DNA of 64,000 nucleotides. Origin: Gracilaria domingensis (lineage: Eukaryota; Rhodophyta; Florideophyceae; Gracilariales; Gracilariaceae). Shown in pieces: positions 12,226 to 23,277 of the stretch (positions are counted from its first letter, which is position 1; each line of letters begins with the position of its first letter). The stretch is taken from assembly GCA_022539475.1 (NCBI GenBank), contig VCMS01000078.1, positions 1 to 64,000 of the forward strand, given 5' to 3'. The notes under the pieces are model-generated. The model did not search any database. It had not been told where the DNA came from and was given only the letters and a program-made list of their open reading frames with translations. The position numbers and the translations under genes were made by a program.

Positions 12226-12600
12226 ATGTACATGATGCAGTAGGGCGGGGAGGGGGGGAGCGGAGGTCTAAGGTGCAGTGTTGCAACTTGTAGGAAATTG
12301 TTGCCGTACCGTGTGGGGGAGAATATAAGGAGAGTCGAATCGGCGCTATGCACGTGATGGTTTACGTACATCACGATAGGAGATGGGTACGTCGAGGAGG
12401 GACGGAATTGGGAAAAACTGAAAACATTCCTAAATTTTTGAGCCCATACTTTGCGGCCGGCGTGAACTCTACACTAGACGTAGTTAGTGCTGCACTAGAG
12501 AAGTCAAAAAAGTGCCATGGCACGGGCCTGACCAGTGCGATGCGAGCTCTGATCATGGCACTTCTCTGCGACACATTATCTTCCAGATCATGCGAGTTCC
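12226..12600. other. intergenic, small dyads only
   Basis: This is the upstream side of the transposase gene. A GTGCCATGG...GATCATGGCAC imperfect dyad lies around 12510-12560. No coding signal was recognised. Confidence 0.4.
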
Positions 12601-13750
12601 ATACAGGTACGTGAAACACGTAAGGGTTTCGACTTACTGCGATCTTATTTGTTGCTGACCTAGTTCGATGCGAGCGATGTACGAATAACGAGCGAAAGAC
12701 TATTATTCAGATCATGCGAGTGACATACTGGTACGGTTGACACTCTATCTACGGTTGTCATGGGATCTAGTTCTTGCTGATCCCGTTTGACGCCAGCGAT
12801 TTGCGGAGAGCGAGCAAAGGTTCTAGAAACGCATGTGCGCGCTCGTAAGGTACGTCGCTAATTACGCTCTAAGAAGCGATTCGAGTGAGAAATGTACTAC
12901 AATTCTCACTGGAGACGCTTGTAGAACTTAATTAGCGAGGTTCTAATGACTAACAGCTGGGTTTGGTTTTAGTTCTGGCTTAGTGAACTTTGTGTGGTCC
13001 ATTGAATTGGCTTGGAAACTGTGGCACAGGGGGGGCGTTGAGGGTAGATGGTGGAGTGGTAGACCGTGCAGGTGTCCCATTATCAGGACTGGAAGACATG
13101 GAGAGGTATGTAACAATAACTTACCGAGGAGAGTTTTACCTTTGTCGTATATGTACTAACTGTGTGTCCCATTACTGCTTGCATATTTTCGATCCATGTT
13201 GAATAGGAACGGGAACGTTCACTTTCCTATTCAACATGGGTCGAAACTCTAGAAAACATGGATCGTGAAGCAGTGGAGGGTGAATGTGCAGCATTAGGAG
13301 GCGTTGAGGGTCGATCGTGAAGCAGTGGAGGGTGAATGTGTCGCATTAGCGGACTGGAAGACATGGAGAGGTATGTAACACGAATGAATCGAGAAGAAGT
13401 TCGTGTGTATTATCTGATTGCTAACTGTGTGTTTCATTACTGCTTCTTGTGGGGTCTTGATTCTTGAATAGGGACGTGAAGGTGTGTTTGGATACGAAAA
13501 CTGGAGGATTTGAAAAGGTAGGGAGATATCGCATTGAAAGGTTTGTGTGTGCGCTATGGGTACTAACTGTGTTTCAGTGTGTGTTTCTGTGCGGTGCCGC
13601 GATGAAAGTGTGTGGACAGTGATTGGGACTGAAAGAGATGGAGAGGTAAGAGCTTCAGGTATCGAAGAGACGTTTCTTGGTTGTTTTGAGTATGGCCACT
13701 AACTTTGTGTTCGCTTACGGCTTTCTGTGGTGATGCGATTGAGGTATGTG
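12600..13750 (+). other. tandem exon/intron-like units (possible multi-intron transcript)
   Basis: Several stretches look like short spliceosomal introns on the plus strand. The clearest are 13106-13205, 13371-13471, 13518-13577 and 13646-13743. They begin GTATGT, GTATGT, GTAGGG and GTAAGA, contain TACTAAC, TGCTAAC, TACTAAC and CACTAAC, and end in AG. Two more candidates are 12607-12663 and 12849-12972 (GTACGT...GACTAAC...TTTTAG). The exon-like stretch GGACTGGAAGACATGGAGAG is identical before the first two, and a close version (GGACTGAAAGAGATGGAGAG) precedes the fourth, so the unit has been duplicated. No long protein is evident across the exons. It could be a non-coding transcript, a 5' leader, or a rapidly evolving gene. 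Confidence 0.4.
13190..13242. repeat. hairpin with 19-bp arms
   Basis: CGATCCATGTTGAATAGGA (13190-13208) and its near-perfect inverse, with one mismatch (13224-13242), surround a 15-base loop. The left arm overlaps the 3' end of the first intron-like unit. Confidence 0.8.
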
Positions 13751-14179
13751 GACTGTGCGAAGGAAGAGGTTACATGCAACAGCCGATGAAGAAGTTGTGA
13801 AGATGAGTTCTGGGTTTGATCATGGTGTTTTGAGGATATGCGGTTGCGGTGGTGGTGCTCAGGGGTACTGCAGGAAATGAATGTTCCAGCCGTAGTATTC
13901 TCGGAGGCTGGCTGCGCTCGGTCCAGGCTGGTACTTTCTCTGGGCTTCCCATGTGGTCCGTTGGTGGACCACCCGAATGGGCCCACTCACCTAGAGCACT
14001 AGCAAAAGTGGAGTACTGGAAGTACGGTTCTGCCATCTTTCATACTTGCTAGTTTTAGCTGTCTAGTATCAAAAACATAGCATACTTCAGCATACCTCCG
14101 AATCATTCATTAGTCGTAGTTTTCTCTAGTTCTTCCTCCGAATGGAAACTACAGAAGGTGCAATATAACATATGAAAAA

Positions 14180-17100
14180 CTAGCATTTCGGAACTAGCAT
14201 TTTTGGACTGCTAACTAGCAAAACGAGAACACAGACGTTAACCAAAAAGGGAACCTTCGGTCTGCAGTCCATAATTCTATTAGCCATTAAGGAAAGGTGA
14301 CGCTTAATCGTCTTCGGATGGTTCTGAGGCTTCAACAGACCAGCGGTTTTGCAGTGAGCCAGAGCGGTAATCTGCGTCATGGGCGAGATCGTTATCGCCC
14401 GTGACAACCGAACCTTAGTGGAAATGGTATTCTTCGCCGACGGAGGGCGACGTGGGTTGGCGTCGGGACCGGATTTGGATCCGATAATCGCCACTGGAGA
14501 GGTGCGGTGGAAGGAAACCTTCCGGAGCGCGAGGTAGATTGCCTTCACGTATCAGTCGATGAAAGACGTCCCAAGGAGACATTCGGCACCTAAAGTGGGA
14601 CAAACAAGGAACTAAGTACGGACCCGAAGGTCGCCAATCTGTAAGCAGAGAGGAATGATTCCTTTAATACCCATTGGTCGTTTTGATGCATCAGGTACCC
14701 TTGGAGTCCTTCTAACCTTCACCTCGTCCTCCCAGCCAGCCGATGAAACCTTTGGATGGACCAAGTTTGGCCCTTCTCTAGTGTCCAGGACGCTGGTAAC
14801 GACCCGTGACCTTGAGGCAGTTAAACCAATGGTGCGTCTTACTTTGTAATTCTCCTTCCGTATGATACATAATGGAGAATCCGCTTCACTGTCTAGTTCG
14901 TCACATTATTTTGCGAAACTTCTGTCTTCCTTTGGTGGCATCGACGGTTGAGTCCCCGAAGGCTTCTGAAATTCGCTTGGACAAATTTCTTCACCTTCGG
15001 CGATGAGGCTAAAATCCTGAGAGGGGCGCCGCGCCTCAAGCCCTCTACGAGTTTCCCGACTGAGTTTTTCCACCGGTGGTGTACGCGTGACCACTGGCCT
15101 GCACTTCTTCTGGAACAGCCGTCGGGTGTTCTGAGATTGCATCATCCCCTGGATTCGAAACTGGATAAACTTTTGGAGCCTTGACCGGCGTTTCCAATGG
15201 TGTGGCGTACCTCGACGTGCCAAGGGACGACGTATACTGCGGAGCCTGACGGGTGAACATTCCATCGGATCGCCGTGCCCGGTAGTTCTCGTTCCTTAAG
15301 GCCATGAGTTTGTCCTTCGTTTCCTTCGGTAAGAACTTCTTGCGATTGCATGGAGTAATCGTTGACAGGCAAATATAGCATGTCTGACGGGAGCTTTGGG
15401 AGACATCCCTTCGAGGTTGGATCGGAAAATACTTCGGTGTAGACTGTTCAGAAGAAGTTGTTATTCCAGTCGACGGTACGGAGGGCGCGACTGAGTGAGC
15501 TGAACTAAAGCAAACTGCAAGAACGTTTCCCTCGTTCTCGTAGAAACCTGAGGCACTGCTTTCCGAACTCTCAACCATATGGGCCTGGGAGATTTTCCGG
15601 ACAGGTGTCGCTCTTCCTCTGCCGTCATTATCAGGTGACCGGCGGGAATTTCTATAGGTTTTACCGTAACCTTCGGCATAATGTACCAACTGCCTATAGG
15701 AGAGGTTGGAACGGTCCATATCGTGATTTCGAACGTGCGTCCTAATGGCAGGCAGCAATCCAGCGATGAAATGCTGCTTCAGCCGGGTCTCGGAGAACAA
15801 ATTCCAAAACCTATAGGCCTTTCTCCAAAGCTGGTCGGCGTAATCTTTCTCGGCTACGTTCGAACCTTGCCTGTAGGATATGACTTCCTGATAGGCGTCC
15901 ATAATGACGTCATCCGTTGCATATGTTTCCAAACGGTAGTAAACAACCTCCTAATAGGACCTAAGATTTTCCTGATCGGTTGCATCGACGGGGTCCGTAG
16001 TTCCAGAGATTTTAGAGACCACATGGTCGTGCGCTTTCCCATGGAGGAAAAACTGAAAAAGATACAGAGCGGCACCCTCGTGGACGCCGTTCTGATCACA
16101 GGCCGTGCGGATCAGACTGAGAAACATAAGGATAGAAATGGGGTCGGATCCCGAAAATTTTTCCGTTATGGTTAGCTGCATCCGTTTGGCCCATCTAGAG
16201 ATCTTTTCGGCCACCGAGCTAAAGTGTCGCGCAGACCGGTCAGGCTGCCGATACGTGCGGTAATCGAGTACTCTCTTGATGAGTTCATTGGTTGTTACCC
16301 ACCGCTTGAGGCGTCGAACGACCGCCTCATCCGTCTTTGAGCCACTGAAACTAGACGAATCCGAATCGGACTCGCTACCGCTGGAGTTCCTCCGGCTTTT
16401 TCTCTGGTTCTTCGACTTCTTCCTTCTGCTACTTCTCTTCTTCCTACGCTCAGAACTTCTAGCTTCCAATGGCGGCTCTTCATCTTCAGCCTCTAAACCA
16501 ATGGATGCTCGGAGGCCCTGGGCCCCGGTGTATCTCGCGGGTGGCACGGCCATTAAGCCTTCTTGCCGAGGGACCACTCTATTGTCCCTTGGACGTGCGC
16601 TCGATTGGTCTGCCTGTGGTTGAACCTGGCGAGGGGCTGGCAAAAGCAGCTGCTCCCGGTGGCTCGGAACGGGGTTGCCATACAGATACCAATAGATTAC
16701 TTTGAATTCCACCCACGGAGGGCTGCAGGCCTACCCGGCGAGTCACCTCACGGCGGTTACCTAAGGCAAGCGAGTCGACGAAAGCGTCGGACTCGAGAAC
16801 CTTTGGAAGGACATGTTCAGCCAGTTGGTCGGCGTGCTCTGCGAGAGCGACAGAGACTCGGAGATCCACAAGGGTTTCGAGTCGAGCGTCAAGCATATCT
16901 CGAACCCTTGGCCATAAGACATCGGCAAGTCTATCAGTTGTTACGGAACCAATGGTTTCCTGCGGTGCTGCCTGTTGTGTGTTGAGTTACGAGCGGTCCT
17001 CGTCGAGCTGTTCTCGGAGTTTTCCGGCCAAAGAGAAGTCACAGTTAATCCGCTTGGGATTATCCACTGGTGTGAGCAGATTAACCTGTGGCTGCGAGCA

Positions 17101-17236
17101 GGTACTCCGACGGTCACTTTTGTTGTCATCGGAAGGTCGAATGACATCAGCCAACGGTGTAGGAATCCTGATGGCTTGAAACACGGGTATATGAAGGTCT
17201 TTTTGAATGGTTCGATTGTTATCTATGATGGCGGTT
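14180..17236 (-). pseudogene. decayed gag-protease of an LTR-type retroelement
   Basis: Minus-strand coding sequence begins near 17236 without an ATG and passes through an in-frame TAA (about 16980). It continues in a helical frame (16896-16580) and then changes frame to a segment with Arg/Ser-rich sequence and a capsid-like helical block (16712-15954). A TAG at 15951-15953 interrupts this frame, which reopens directly into more Gag-like sequence (from 15950, including ETRLKQHFIAGLLPAIRTHV) down to about 15045. Further on, in other frames, lie retropepsin-like pieces: LDTREGPN near 14785, where the usual active-site motif is DTG or DSG, and LLGTSFIDTYVKA near 14550. No reverse transcriptase is present in the window. 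With several stops, frameshifts and an altered protease motif, this is a dead, 3'-truncated copy of unassigned superfamily. Confidence 0.5.
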
Positions 17237-17640
17237 GCTTATGTTGCCAGTCCGTACGTAGTTCAGATCTAATGGTATAATTCCGGTATTTCGTCTTTCC
17301 TAGAGGTAGTTTTTCACTTCCGTGCAAAGTTTTAGGTCGGCATACCAGAAATGTGGTATAGGAGAACAAGCCACTAACCACTAGACGGACAATCCAAAGA
17401 ATGAGGGGCCAACGTAAAGACCACTCGCAAAAAGTGCAATGCTCAGGCGCCATCGGTCGTGCCTACAGGAGACGGCGAGCCACGTAGCGATGGCTTGAAC
17501 ACCTTAAGGTTCTTGTTATCTGCTAAACTATAGGGTCCAATAGCTGCCTAGGGGTCTCTTACTTTACCACAGGAGGGAATCGCAGCTCGAGCAGCCTAAA
17601 TATTGGCCGCGAGGCTCCTTGACCTCGGCAGTAGTGCACT
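17237..17640. other. possible leader of the decayed retroelement
   Basis: This stretch lies upstream of the Gag remnant on the minus strand. It contains TGGCGCC on the minus strand (about 17445), which resembles the start of many retroelement primer-binding sites. No second LTR copy was found, so the assignment is tentative. Confidence 0.2.
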
Positions 17641-19456
17641 ATAATGCAACGCACCACGTCTACTATTTACGCTAACTATGGTACAAAATCTACTAGATAC
17701 AAATTAGAAAACCAATGGAAGCCAACCAAAGAACACGTATTCTTTTTCTTGGACGTTCACACAGCACTAGGAAAAGACAGGCCATTAGAAGTCCATCCAA
17801 AGGCTAAATATACTACATTTTCAAACAATTGGTTTCGTAATCTTCGGCTAAAAATGAAATATTCCCGCTTTTATGTCCTTACTAACTTCCAAAAAAACAA
17901 CATAAAAGTGTCCAGACTTTGTTGTAATATAGAGCAGATACTATTGTTGTTGTTTCGAAAATGTAAAGACTCTCATCGAGAACCAGAAAGAAAATTTTGG
18001 ACAAATGAAATGCATATGCTCGCTTCAGCAATTTGATGAACAGAATATGTTCGGGAACATTGACTGGATCTTGTGCTTTACAATACTATAAAGCTGTCAA
18101 AGAAGCACATGTGTTTTTGATTGTGTAGATTTTCGACTCCCTGCAATCTGCATGTAACAACCATAACATATCTATGGAACAAGATGTAAAGTACAAAAGG
18201 CAAGAATCAAAATGATAAAAATAAAAAATGAATGTTTTTTACTTCTCTTGCTTTACACGATCATAAAACTAGGGTATATTCTCTCTCCAAACTTGTCTCT
18301 AAGTTGTCTTACGGTCAAGAAAAAGTCGAAATTGGAGATATTACCTTCTCGAAAGCGTTATGCTCTGAAACACTACTCAAAAAAGCAAAACCGTCTCTTT
18401 TCCAGCTCCTTTATTTGCTACAAAGGCTTCAAAATTAGCATTCACACAATATAAAGATGAATAATCCTCTCTGTGACTAAGATGAGAACCATCAAGTCGT
18501 CTCTTTTGTTTGTTCGCGTCTTTGTGTGGTCGTTTCAAAATCCTTTTCCCAACCCGGTTATTTTCTCAAAGAAACCCAAACGTAAGCGTCTCATTGCTAA
18601 CTCCAATGCCATCAAGCTTGTCAAAATGCAGTTGGAGAGTGTTGAACTCGATGACACTGAGACAGCGAAAAAAAGGTGGCCCTTCGAAGCTGTTTTTTTA
18701 AGAACACAAGCTGCACACCTTTCGGGGATGCGACAACAGGATCAAGAAAGATATAAATCTTCCTTTTAAAGATGAGTCAATTATTTACTATTTGTCTCAA
18801 TTATTTTTTTGATATAACAGTGTAGGAAGAGCGTGCTGTGCAGATTGCTCCTTGAAAAAGTATAGATTTGTGACGCGAAGATGATGCTATAGTAGTTGAA
18901 TCTGATCAATCAGAACAAGAGGAAAATTAATATGATAGACGTGGTTCCGTAGATGCAGATTGTAACAAATGGATGCTTGTTGATCAACTTGACTGGCGCC
19001 GTTTTTATTTAATTTCCGTATAGAAAGAACTCAAAGCAACAACTAAATGATTAGGTGTGATAGTTGTGATGTTATCAGGTTTACAGCCTGGAAATATTTT
19101 TGTTCAGATTGTCGACGAAAGCAAGTGTCTGCTGATCAAAGTGAATTGACCGCGACCAATGATGCATCGAAAACTTCTACATTCCAAATGGTCAATTCAA
19201 AGTGAGTAGCAATATACAGGTCATCACCCAGAGCTTATTGGGTTTAAATCAGCACTGAAGAATCTAAGAACATAGCAAAGATTGTATTTTACCAACGAAA
19301 AAATTCATTCTTTCCCTGCTGTAGAATCTAGACTTGTTTAAGATAACATGTGGTTCACTTGCAGAACAATTATTTATTACGTTTGGCTTAAAGCCTTTAA
19401 TGGGTCCTATGCTTATGCAGGCCAGAATACTGATGAGTTTGAGTTGGTGGAATAAC

Positions 19457-19496
19457 AATATTATATTGTGGCTTACATAAGCCACAATATAATATT
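19457..19496. repeat. perfect palindrome, 19-bp arms, 2-base spacer
   Basis: AATATTATATTGTGGCTTA is followed after CA by its exact reverse complement. It ends 13 bp before the start of a degenerate hAT-like repeat. Confidence 0.9.
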
Positions 19497-19509
19497 ATTA
19501 CATAATATG

Positions 19510-20062
19510 CAGGCCCGTATTCGTGACTGACTGATTTGAAAGAAAAACAAATGACTAATGACTAACTGACTACCAAATGCAATAAAACGGTAGTCACATT
19601 TAGTCATTTAGAGTACACGTGGCCATAAACACACGTGTCACATTCATAACCACTAATAGTGCTACACTTGTTCAGTATAGTAGCTTACATGGTTTTCAAA
19701 ATATGTCTCAAGTTTTAATTTTACTATAAATAGTATACATAGTTAATAATTTGATAAGATATCCCTTCGTTTGATTAATTTAGCCTCTGTTTTCAAATTT
19801 TTAGTAACTTTTCAAAACTTTCAAAAACTTTGAAGTTTGATATTAACATTCTTTAGAACGAATTTACGATGTTAGAAGCTGAACAAATTGACAAATACAC
19901 TTTTATATCTCAAAAAAGGGCAGTACAGTTTGTTTCTAAGCAAACACGCTTAGAAAAAGAACAAAGAAAAACTTGACTAAATATGACTGACCATGAATTT
20001 TTTTGAATGACTTTGACTTTCGGACTTGCTCAAAAATGTAGTCACAAATACGGCCCTCGGCT
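19510..20062. mobile_element. degenerate hAT-like MITE
   Basis: The left end CAGGCCCGTATTCGTGACTGA and the inverted right end (TAGTCACAAATACGGCCCTCG) match the termini of the better-preserved element at 33.4 kb. The interior also has runs of TGACTAATGACTAACTGACT near the ends. No ORF of note. Flanking octamers are only loosely similar, so a target duplication cannot be claimed. Confidence 0.5.
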
Positions 20063-21237
20063 TATGTGTTGTTAACAAAATTTTTTAGAGTTTGTATTTC
20101 TAACTCTTACTTGTAGAAATTTTTTTTGTGGAGTACAGGTTTAGATTCAAGAAGAACAAGAATTGAAATAATGCTATTTCTTAAATGCAGCCACAAAACG
20201 TTGGTCCAATTCTATAGCGTCGAGTGCGCACTATATAACAAATGACAACTTGACTTGAAATATACCAGCAAAGTGTCTTTTGTACGAATATACGTGAAAC
20301 CCAAACCCGTTTGTACGACATAGGTAAGGGATATGTGTCTGCTGCGATTAAAATTCTTTAAGCGCTTGCTTCTCAATAACTTTAATTTAAACTACTGTGC
20401 GATCTTTTTGTGACTCACTACAAAAAGAATGTTGCTTTGAAATGCGTTTTTAAAAGTCTTATTGAATTTGGAACGTATATAATCTTTAATAGGCATTTAA
20501 GCTAAGCATTGAACACAAGACCCAGTTTTTTGCATACGAAACGTAAATGTAACTTACGAGCTTTGCGCATATTTTCGCAGGCATCTGAAGCAATCTTAAT
20601 CAAATTTAGAGCTAGTCTCGAAAAAAAAGTTGTTTTAAAACATCTTATCATCCATTTCTGGGAACCGTAGTCTACAAATTGGAACACTGTCAAATTGCCC
20701 ATTCTATACAAAGCACGTCTTTTTTCCTTTCAAAAGCAGTAGCAATATTCGCAAAAAAACTGTTAAAACCGTACGCCGTGTCACACGGCGCATTAAAGTC
20801 ACTTTTTGGAGAGATAACCAAAAATAGATAACAACACATCCAACAAATTAAATTTAAGCAGATTAAAAATCCTTGCATGATGTGCATTGGGATTTGCCTG
20901 TAACATATGTCGAAAACTTTACCTATTTCTTACTAAGAGTCTACTCAAAAGATCCAAAGACAAAACCAAATTGTTGTCAGTGTTCATCAAAAGCATAATT
21001 ATCAAGACTTTGTCTGTCAATAAAAATTTCTAAATTTACTTAAAGTTTCAATTTTTACTTGACACATATCTTAAGTTTTCGCTATAAAAGCAATGCTAAG
21101 TTTTTTTGTCGATTTTATGTGCAAAGGCAAAAGAATCTTACGGCAGCATTCGAAAGAGGTAACCTTAACAGCAGAATTTCAAAGAATAACTTTATAGAAT
21201 ACAACAATCCTTATTTTTAGAACATCTTAAAGTGACC

Positions 21238-21288
21238 CAGCAAGATCTTGCTCCTTCAATATCAAGTTCTGGTGTTTCCCGCAAGCTC
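21238..21288 (-). repeat. 50-bp dispersed repeat (copy 1)
   Basis: Read on the minus strand, it matches 41865-41914 at most positions and includes GGAGCTTGCGGGAAACACC and TTGATATTGAA. Shorter relatives of the TTCCCGCAAGCTCC core occur near 42678 and 42860. Confidence 0.75.
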
Positions 21289-21405
21289 CAGCTGAAACTT
21301 TTGTTATTTTAATATTGACTCAATCGCCAACTGGGTTGTCTTTGCGCGTTTTCTTCTTTGAGAAGCTCGCTTCTCAAAGCACTGATGTCATGCCATCTAA
21401 GGAAC

Positions 21406-22518
21406 TCACCACGTGTCCCCGCTGGAAGCCTGAGCCCGTTCTTGTGACGTATCGCGAGCTCCTGACGTCAGGAATCGGGTCACGAACTCGCGCAACGCAA
21501 TCATCGCACTGGAGGCAAACACCAGCAACACGCCGAAAAGCGTCTCTGAAGAGAATCTCTCGCCCAGAAAGCTGAGCCCAAGCAAGTAAGAAAACGGGAT
21601 GCTTAGACTTCTAATCAGCAGGCCAGGCCCCCCTCGACAATACTGTAACCCCTTGTTCATAAAACCCTGACTACAAAAACCGGCCGTTGATCCGAGAGCA
21701 GCCAATAGAGTGCCGGCGATGTTGGTGTACAGGTGAACATAGTTTTCAGTTCTGTTGAAGGCAATGGCGATTAGAAGCGTGCAAATTGACAATGAGAATC
21801 CGTTGATCATGAAATGCATTCTCAGACCCATTCGACGTGTTACTGTGGCCGCCGATGCGTTCAGAAAGGCTCCTAGTAATGCTAGTAACACACCTGTCAT
21901 GGACACGGATGCCACGTTCTCTTTCGTAGCTGCTTTCCATGGGAGGTGGACAAAAGTAGGCTGTGAAACAAGAACAACGCCTAGAAAACACACCAACAGA
22001 CTCAGACAATCTAAACCTCCGATAGGCTCATGCAGAAAAATTGCGCACAGAGCCATTGTAATGGCAGGATTGCAAAAGAACAGTGTTACAGCATCTCCGA
22101 CGGGAATGAAATGCAGTGCAGCCACCAAACATATCACTCCCGTGCTACCAAACACGCCTCTAAACACCAGAGAAAGTGTCATAGGTGGTGTGATAACAGA
22201 AAGATATGAGCCAACATCAACATTATTGTACAGATACAGCGTTGACAGAATGACTTCCAAAAATCCGCGAACCAAAATTGCACTACCCGTGGGAAAACCG
22301 AAATGCGTCTCGCTGAGATGCACGAAAAACGACATTAGAGCGTGACACATTGCAGAGAATAGCATCATTGAATAGCCGAACAGATGCGGGTGAAAGACCG
22401 CTTGCCGTGGACCTTGGACATGCTCGGTAGGTCGTGACTTGTGTGGAGCCAAAAGTGGCTTGGTTTCTCGACTTTCATTGAATCGCAAAGGGAAGTCATC
22501 CGCGCGGAGCGGACTCAT
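21406..22518 (-). CDS. EamA/DMT-family multispan transporter (SLC35G-like)
   Basis: A 370-residue uninterrupted ORF starts at an ATG (22516-22518) and ends in TGA. After a polar N-terminal tail of about 45 residues it has roughly ten hydrophobic helices in two similar halves. The conserved loop GDAVTLFFCNPAITMALCAI, followed by FLHEPIG, in the first half and SFLGERFSSETLFG in the second are typical of the EamA repeat of the drug/metabolite transporter superfamily. Such proteins move metabolites across organelle, Golgi or plasma membranes; the substrate cannot be told from sequence. A TATAAATA box lies about 155 bp upstream. A Mutator element begins 274 bp upstream of the start codon, so upstream regulatory sequence may have been displaced. 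Confidence 0.8.
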   Translation of the reverse strand: MSPLRADDFPLRFNESRETKPLLAPHKSRPTEHVQGPRQAVFHPHLFGYSMMLFSAMCHALMSFFVHLSETHFGFPTGSAILVRGFLEVILSTLYLYNNVDVGSYLSVITPPMTLSLVFRGVFGSTGVICLVAALHFIPVGDAVTLFFCNPAITMALCAIFLHEPIGGLDCLSLLVCFLGVVLVSQPTFVHLPWKAATKENVASVSMTGVLLALLGAFLNASAATVTRRMGLRMHFMINGFSLSICTLLIAIAFNRTENYVHLYTNIAGTLLAALGSTAGFCSQGFMNKGLQYCRGGPGLLIRSLSIPFSYLLGLSFLGERFSSETLFGVLLVFASSAMIALREFVTRFLTSGARDTSQERAQASSGDTW

Positions 22519-22671
22519 ACTCAGCCGAGAAATCGCGACGTATGGCAGAGTGGAGCAGTTGCTCTAAGCGATCAAGAACGGGCGGCGGCGTGATTAGTGA
22601 AGGCAGGCTTTCAAAGGGGTTTGGCATGATATGGTGCGCAAAATTTCGAACGATCTTGTGAGGGTCACGTG

Positions 22672-22679
22672 TATTTATA
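22672..22679 (-). promoter_or_regulatory. TATA box of the transporter gene
   Basis: TATAAATA on the minus strand, about 155 bp upstream of the transporter ATG and 112 bp from the Mutator insertion. Confidence 0.5.
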
Positions 22680-22782
22680 CAGTTTAAGTAGTAGTACTGC
22701 ATGATAGACGCCAAATGCCGTTGCCAAAAAGTCTGAACGAGTTGTGAGCAGCCCCTAACTCTTGTCCACTGCATTACAAAGA

Positions 22783-22791
22783 GTTATCGTA
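22783..22791. repeat. 9-bp target-site duplication, left copy
   Basis: GTTATCGTA directly abuts the left terminal inverted repeat and is identical to 28785-28793. A 9-bp duplication is characteristic of Mutator-like elements. Confidence 0.9.
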
Positions 22792-23069
22792 GGCCCCCGG
22801 AGAACCTACGCACCGTACCGGTCGTATACGGAGGCCCCAGAACCTCCCCTGATATGAAAGAAATTACAGAGGATCCTCCCTAGAACATGGAGGCTCTTCC
22901 AGATCCTCTCTCACCATTGAGGGCGTGCCAAGTCAGTAGCAGTCGGTAGATCCTCTGTGGCTCACAACCTTATTGGTTCTACACAAAATCTCCCGCGGTG
23001 ACCAACAACACGGCTCCCACCGCGTGACATCTTCTACCTAGCCGCCAAGCCGTCACTGCGCGCGCTTTT
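22792..23069 (+). repeat. left terminal inverted repeat of MULE
   Basis: 278 bp that match, inverted, positions 28507-28784 with almost no differences; one is at the third base of the end. The outer tip is GGCCCCCGGAGAACC. Confidence 0.93.
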
Positions 23070-23277
23070 TGTAAACGATTGAAAGCAAATGCGCCGCGTA
23101 GTTTCTGCGTTTGAACGGCCCGTTCCTGCGTTGTAGAACGGTGAGATCTCTCCTGGTTATTGATACCAACAGCTCTGGCTTCATTGCATCTTCTTGAGAT
23201 ACAGCATACCAGTGCTACTATCAGTGCTACTATTCTACATCTCTGTAGCGTAAACCTTGCCATTAAAACGTTACAGG

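Larger units (their letters stand above)
17641..21237. other. AT-rich island with protein fragments
   Basis: Base composition changes abruptly to AT-rich near 17640 and returns to the surrounding composition after about 21240. The island holds short protein-like fragments but no intact gene: 17644-18036 (plus, 130 residues, with FFFLDVHTALGKDRPLEVHP), 18473-18769 (plus), and two neighbouring minus-strand pieces at 20502-20711 and 20690-20887. These may be the remains of one old transposon, but no family was recognised. Its right end carries a 50-bp sequence repeated at 41.87 kb, in another AT-rich, repeat-dense segment. Confidence 0.4.

Noticed and set aside
17455-17640. Structured RNA gene suggested by paired GC-rich stretches
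   Set aside because: No match to tRNA, 5S or other RNA landmarks could be made by eye.
22496-22774. Minus-strand ORF overlapping the transporter start
   Set aside because: Different frame from the transporter and it spans the TATA box; it is leader sequence.
23257-23277. Start of the protease-transposase gene at TTG 23257
   Set aside because: An ATG follows 21 bases later at 23278 in the same frame and is the more likely start.
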